The position numbers were made by a program, and so were the translations under genes. From a virus, in IMG/VR virus record IMGVR_UViG_3300009537_003043, positions 1 to 51,909 of that record: a stretch of 51,909 bases of DNA; one strand, written 5' to 3'. This document shows, in pieces, positions 47,940 through 51,909 of the stretch. Within the stretch, counting starts at the first letter, position 1. Each line of letters opens with the position of its first letter. The notes below the pieces were generated by a model. The model worked only from the letters and a program-made list of their open reading frames with translations. It had not been told where the DNA came from and did not search any database.

Positions 47940-50900
47940 ATGAGAACCGCCAACACCCGACTGTTCGACGCTGTGGAACTGGCCACCGACCAGGTGTCCG
48001 CCTCGTTCAACATCGAGCGCCTGGAGCATTTCGGGGCCGTGGCCACGTGGACCAACACCACGCCCGCGGCTGATACATTCGCCCCGGAGGACGTGATCCT
48101 GGCGGCGGATCAGATCATCATTGCCACCAATGCGTTCGTGGCCGATCTGCCGGTGCAACTCACTACGACCGGCACGCTGCCGGGCGGGCTGGCCCTGGCC
48201 ACCACGTACTACGTGCAGGTCGTCGATGCGGACCGCTTCCAACTGGCCCTGACGGCCGGCGGGGCCGCGGTGGACATCACCGACGCCGGATCGGGCACGC
48301 ACACGATCACGCCGATCGCCGCCGCCCCGACGTTCGGCCTGGGAGACGTGTTCGTGCTGGGCGATGAGTTGAAGGTGACGGCCCACGGCTACGTGGACAA
48401 CCTGCCGGTGAAGATCACCACGACCGGGACCCTGCCGGCTGGCATCAGCGCCGGGGTCACGTACTATCTGCTGGGCCTGAACGTCGATCAACTCCACCTG
48501 TACGATGCCCCCGGCGGCAGCCTCATCGACATCACGGACCGCGGCACCGGCACCCACACCATCGAGCCGGTGGATTACGCACCCACCTTCGGGCCAGCCG
48601 CGGTGTTCCCGACGGCCAACATCATCGTCATCACGGCCCACGGGTACGAGGCCAACCTGCCCGTGCAGTTGACCACGACCGGGACGCTCCCGACCGGCCT
48701 GGCTCTGGTGACCACCTACTACGTGGACGTGGTGACCGTGGATCAGATTAGGCTGCTGGATGCGCCGAGCGGCTCCGTGGTGACCTTCAGCGACGTGGGA
48801 AGTGGCACCCACACGGTCGAGCCGGCCACTGCGGCCCCGACGTTCACGGCCAAGGAGGTCTACACGCTGGGCGACGAACTGGTGCTGACCGCTCATGGCT
48901 ACGTCGATGACCTCCCTGTGCAGTTGACCACGACCGGCACCTTGCCGGCCGGCCTGGCTCTGGTGACCACCTATTACGTCAAGGTGGTGACGGTGGACCA
49001 CATTCAGCTCGCTGCGACGCCCGCCGGCGCAGCCATCGACATCACCGACGAGGGCACCGGTACCCACACGGTCGAGCCGGTGGTGGCGGCCCCGACGTTC
49101 GGGCCGGAGGACGTGGCCCCAACGGGGGACGAGTTCTACGAGGCGAGCCATGAGTTGGTGACCGATCTGCCGGTGCAGTTGACCACCACGGACACGCTGC
49201 CCGCGCCGTTGCTGTTGGCGACGACCTACTACGCCAAGAAGAACGACGCCAACCGGTTCTCGCTTGCGGCCACACCGGCAGGTGCGGCCATCGACCTGAC
49301 CGACCGCGGCGTCGGCACCCACACCATCACCCCGGTCGCCTACGCGCCTACGTTCGAGACCACGGACGTGGATGTCGGCAATGACATGATCTACGAAGGC
49401 AGCCACAGTTTCGTGGAAGATGAGGAAGTGCAGTTCACGACCACGGGGACACTGCCCGCAGGGCTTTCCCTGGCCACGCCGTACTACGTGCTGGTGCAGG
49501 ACGTGGATCGCATCAAGGTCAGCGCCACCGTCGGCGGGGCGGCGGTAAACATCACCGACGTGGGTACCGGCACCCATACCGCGACCCGGCAGGCTGCGGC
49601 ACCATCTGTCGCCGCCGCGGAAGTGTTCCCCATGGCGGACTCGCTCTACATGGCCGCGCACGGGCTGGTGGATGCCGAAGAAGTCCAGTTCACCACCGCC
49701 ACCACGCTGCCCGCGGGGCTGTCGCTGGCGACGCCGTACTACGTGATCGTCGCGGACGCCAATTCCATCCAGGTGGAAGCCTCGGTGGGTGGCGGTGTGG
49801 TGAACATCACCGATGGCGGCACCGGCACGCACACCGCGACCCGGCAGTCCGGCAACGACACCGTGGAGCAGGTCGGCACGACGGCTGACAGCGTCCGGGC
49901 CGCCACCCATGGGCTGGTGGCCGCGGAAGAAGTGGTGCTCACCACGACGGGGACGCTACCCGCAGGTCTGGCCTTGGCCACGACCTACTACGTGCTGGTG
50001 GTGGACGCCAACCACCTCCAACTGGAGGCCAGCATCGGTGGCGGCGCCATCGACATCACCGACGGCGGCAGCGGAACGCACACGGCGACCCGGCAGGCGG
50101 CCAACGGCGCGGGCGAGGACTACGGGCTGGTGGCCAACAGCATCCGGCTCACGGGCCACACCCTGGTTGAGGACGAGCCCGTGGTGCTGTCCACGGCCGG
50201 CACCCTGCCTGCTGGCCTGTCCCCCGGCACCTACTACGTCATCAAGACCGACGCCAACACGATTCAGGTGGAAGCCTCGGTTGGCGGTGGCGCCATCGAC
50301 ATCACCGACAACGGAACGGGCACCCACACGGCCACGCGCTCCAGCCCCGACCAGGCGGTCGAGGAGGTGGGGCCCACGCCGAACAGCATCCGCATGACGG
50401 CGCACGGGCTGGTGGCGAACGAGCCGGTGGCTCTGACCACCACGGACACGCTGCCGGCCGGGCTCACGGTGGCCACATGGTACGTGCTCGTCACGGATGT
50501 CGATACGGTCCAACTGGAGTCCAGCGTCGGGGCCGGTGCGGTGGACATCACCGACAACGGAACGGGCACCCACACCGCGACCCGCAACACCGCGGCCGAC
50601 GACATGGAGGACGTGGGCTACGTGGCCGAGCAAATCCACCTCCCCGCCCACGGGCTGGTGGACGCGCAGATCGTTCAGTTGAGCACAACCGGCGCGCTGC
50701 CGACCGGCCTCTCGGCCAGCACCGACTATTACGTGATCGTGGACGACGCCAACTACATCCGGCTGGCGTCCTCGCGCGCCAACGCCCTGGCCGGCACGGC
50801 CATCAACATCACCGGGGAGGGCACCGGCACGCACACGCTGACCCCCTCCAGTCTGTCCACGGGGATCACCGTGCAATACGCGAACACCGAGACGCCGGTC

Positions 50901-51068
50901 GAGGCCGATTGGGTGGACAGCGCGCTCACGCTCACGATGGACGACGATCCGCTGATCGGTCTCATCGCCGGAACCAACGTCGGGTTCCGCCACCTGCGGC
51001 TCAAGACCACCAGTTCGGGCGGCAGCGGAGCCCTCACCGTGGACATCAACGCCAAGGGCGGCACCTGA
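47940..51068 (+). CDS. repeat protein of eleven ~80-residue beta-modules
   Basis: A 1042-residue protein. A 45-residue start is followed by eleven tandem modules of the form HGLV..E.VQLTTTGTLPAGL..TTYYV.VVDA..IQL.AS.GGAAVDITD.GTGTHT, then about 70 unique residues ending in TVDINAKGGT. The modules are Thr/Gly-rich and should be beta-sandwich domains. A single copy exists in each of the genes at 32414 and 36654. It may be a fibre, a head decoration or a tail appendage. ATG 47940 has AGGAG. Confidence 0.72.
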   Translation: MRTANTRLFDAVELATDQVSASFNIERLEHFGAVATWTNTTPAADTFAPEDVILAADQIIIATNAFVADLPVQLTTTGTLPGGLALATTYYVQVVDADRFQLALTAGGAAVDITDAGSGTHTITPIAAAPTFGLGDVFVLGDELKVTAHGYVDNLPVKITTTGTLPAGISAGVTYYLLGLNVDQLHLYDAPGGSLIDITDRGTGTHTIEPVDYAPTFGPAAVFPTANIIVITAHGYEANLPVQLTTTGTLPTGLALVTTYYVDVVTVDQIRLLDAPSGSVVTFSDVGSGTHTVEPATAAPTFTAKEVYTLGDELVLTAHGYVDDLPVQLTTTGTLPAGLALVTTYYVKVVTVDHIQLAATPAGAAIDITDEGTGTHTVEPVVAAPTFGPEDVAPTGDEFYEASHELVTDLPVQLTTTDTLPAPLLLATTYYAKKNDANRFSLAATPAGAAIDLTDRGVGTHTITPVAYAPTFETTDVDVGNDMIYEGSHSFVEDEEVQFTTTGTLPAGLSLATPYYVLVQDVDRIKVSATVGGAAVNITDVGTGTHTATRQAAAPSVAAAEVFPMADSLYMAAHGLVDAEEVQFTTATTLPAGLSLATPYYVIVADANSIQVEASVGGGVVNITDGGTGTHTATRQSGNDTVEQVGTTADSVRAATHGLVAAEEVVLTTTGTLPAGLALATTYYVLVVDANHLQLEASIGGGAIDITDGGSGTHTATRQAANGAGEDYGLVANSIRLTGHTLVEDEPVVLSTAGTLPAGLSPGTYYVIKTDANTIQVEASVGGGAIDITDNGTGTHTATRSSPDQAVEEVGPTPNSIRMTAHGLVANEPVALTTTDTLPAGLTVATWYVLVTDVDTVQLESSVGAGAVDITDNGTGTHTATRNTAADDMEDVGYVAEQIHLPAHGLVDAQIVQLSTTGALPTGLSASTDYYVIVDDANYIRLASSRANALAGTAINITGEGTGTHTLTPSSLSTGITVQYANTETPVEADWVDSALTLTMDDDPLIGLIAGTNVGFRHLRLKTTSSGGSGALTVDINAKGGT
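48070..50860. repeat. eleven diverged ~250-bp tandem repeats
   Basis: DNA of the eleven protein modules, each about 240-255 bp. Segments coding for TTTGTLPAGL and GTGTHT are nearly unchanged between units; boundaries are approximate. Confidence 0.8.
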
Positions 51069-51160
51069 TGAAGAGCCGGCACGCCGAGCACAACAAGATC
51101 GGGCAGGTGATGCTTAGTTTTTTCCGGCGTCTGCTGCGCCTGCTTTCAGGGAGGAAGGCC

Positions 51161-51679
51161 ATGGGTTCGAAACCGCGTAAAAACTATCGCTTCGGCACGC
51201 ATTCCCGCAGGCAGCTTGCCACGTTGCACCCGTCCTTTCAAGCGGTGTTGCATGAGGTTTTGGAAACCGACGACTTTGCCATCGACCAGGGCGGGCGCAC
51301 GGAGGCGCAGCAGTGGGAATACTACAACGCCGGCACCTCGCAGCTTCATCCGCCGGACGGCAAGCACCTGATTCAACCGGACGGCTGGGCCTACGCCGCC
51401 GACCTGTGCCCTTGGATCAACGGCCATCGGCTGGCGACGGATGCGGAAAGTTTCGGGCCGTATCAGATGGCGCAGTTCGCCTGGTTTCTGCGGCGCGTCG
51501 AACAGGTGGGCGAGTATCTCCTGCGGGCGCAGGCGCTCGTCACCGGAGAGCATTTTCACCTGCGGTTCGGGATCAACTGGGACGGCGACGCGGAGATTCT
51601 GACCGACCAGAAATTTCAGGACTGGTTTCACGTCGAGATGGTGCGGGTCCGCGCGGGAGAGGGTGGCGGACATGGCTGA
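51161..51679 (+). CDS. M15-type peptidase endolysin
   Basis: A 172-residue protein from ATG 51161 with GGGAGG 6 bases upstream; an ATG at 51068 adds 31 residues. HSRRQLATLHPSFQAVL, GGRTEAQQWEYYNAG, KHLIQPDGWAYAADLCPW and TGEHFHLRF fit the VanY/T5 endolysin group, with His, Asp and His as zinc ligands. It would cut peptide cross-links of peptidoglycan at lysis. Confidence 0.75.
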   Translation: MGSKPRKNYRFGTHSRRQLATLHPSFQAVLHEVLETDDFAIDQGGRTEAQQWEYYNAGTSQLHPPDGKHLIQPDGWAYAADLCPWINGHRLATDAESFGPYQMAQFAWFLRRVEQVGEYLLRAQALVTGEHFHLRFGINWDGDAEILTDQKFQDWFHVEMVRVRAGEGGGHG

Positions 51680-51866
51680 ATTTCCGCAACCCATCGAAAT
51701 CCCCGTGGGGTGGCTGGCCGCGTTGGGGGCCGTGCTGCTGTGGGGCTGGCGCGCGGTCAGCGTCGGGCGCCAGATCGGGGAACTGACCCAGGAGGTCAAG
51801 CGCCTGCGGGCCGACTTCACGCACCTGCGCGAGCGGCTGGAAGCGCACCTGGACCGAGGCCCCTGA
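51672..51866 (+). CDS. holin/spanin-like protein (64 aa)
   Basis: ATG 51672 lies just before the endolysin stop. One membrane segment (about IPVGWLAALGAVLLWGW), then a coiled coil (RQIGELTQEVKRLRADF). This fits a one-span holin or an inner-membrane spanin (i-spanin). The stop overlaps the next ATG (TGATG). Confidence 0.6.
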   Translation: MAEFPQPIEIPVGWLAALGAVLLWGWRAVSVGRQIGELTQEVKRLRADFTHLRERLEAHLDRGP

Positions 51867-51909
51867 TGGACGACTGCATGTTCAACCCGGAACTGATTGC
51901 GGCGGCGGG
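51866..51909 (+). CDS. start of a lysis-module gene, cut by the window end
   Basis: ATG 51866 overlaps the previous stop. The readable product is MDDCMFNPELIAAA plus part of a Gly codon. It may be the N-terminus of the PagL-like protein whose end is at 1-348; a direct join leaves the frame one base short. Confidence 0.5.
   Translation, partial: MDDCMFNPELIAAA

Noticed and set aside
47856-49910. 684-codon open frame on the minus strand opposite the module-repeat gene
   Set aside because: It lies wholly antisense to a well-supported gene, its product is Gly/Arg/His-rich without motifs, and the repetitive GC-rich DNA explains the open frame.

Overview
This window looks like the genome, or nearly all of it, of a GC-rich, short-tailed (podovirus-like) bacteriophage that infects a Gram-negative host. 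The phage call rests on an ordered head and injection cassette: small and large terminase, portal, scaffold, major capsid protein, a tail-fibre-like protein, a stabilisation-protein-like tail protein and three large ejection-type proteins. No tape measure, sheath or tail-tube gene was found. The Gram-negative call is inferred from a PagL-like lipid A deacylase fragment in the lysis module and a secreted transglycosylase-like protein. Most genes have strong Shine-Dalgarno sequences and many are joined by ATGA or TGATG overlaps. The two ends of the window both lie in the lysis module, so the contig is probably circular or circularly permuted.

Layout. (1) 1-1046, rightward: end of a PagL-like protein and three small membrane proteins, continuing the lysis module that begins at 51161. 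(2) 1158-12178, leftward early operon read from a promoter near 12264: RecB-like nuclease, a recombination-directionality-factor-like protein, RNA ligase, Gp37/Gp68-like protein, NUMOD3-like protein, a secreted transglycosylase, and a DNA-modification cassette (C5 cytosine methyltransferase, PP-loop ATPase, DPPY methyltransferase). (3) 12289-16453, rightward: HTH protein, ERCC4-type nuclease, CsrA-like protein, primase-helicase and an unknown protein. No DNA polymerase was found. (4) 16051-22283, leftward accessory block: a truncated D12-class methyltransferase, a short serine recombinase, a pentapeptide-repeat protein with 33 near-identical units, many small proteins and an HTH regulator. (5) 22284-23041, a 758-bp gene-free control region packed with GATAC motifs, nested inverted repeats and G-rich tracts. 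(6) 23042-51068, rightward late genes with one tRNA-Thr(CGU). (7) 51161-51909, M15-type endolysin, a holin/spanin-like protein and the start of another lysis gene.

How it works together. The two HTH genes sit next to the two intergenic control regions and probably set early versus late transcription. The CsrA-like protein may add post-transcriptional control, and its own start region carries tandem ANGGA motifs. The leftward operon supplies recombination, RNA repair and DNA modification; the rightward replication block supplies primase-helicase activity and relies on a host polymerase. Late genes build the head, and the ejection proteins should carry the DNA across the envelope.

The most unusual features are: an approximately 80-residue beta-rich module present once in a head-tail protein, once in a tail protein and eleven times in tandem in a 1042-residue protein; the GATAC array with 22-bp spacings and the symmetric inverted repeats of the control region; the CsrA-like gene and its structured leader; the modification cassette; and an S74 chaperone domain fused to a 22-residue-repeat ejection-type protein. 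No CRISPR array, insertion sequence or rRNA was seen. All names come from reading motifs by eye; no database search was run.
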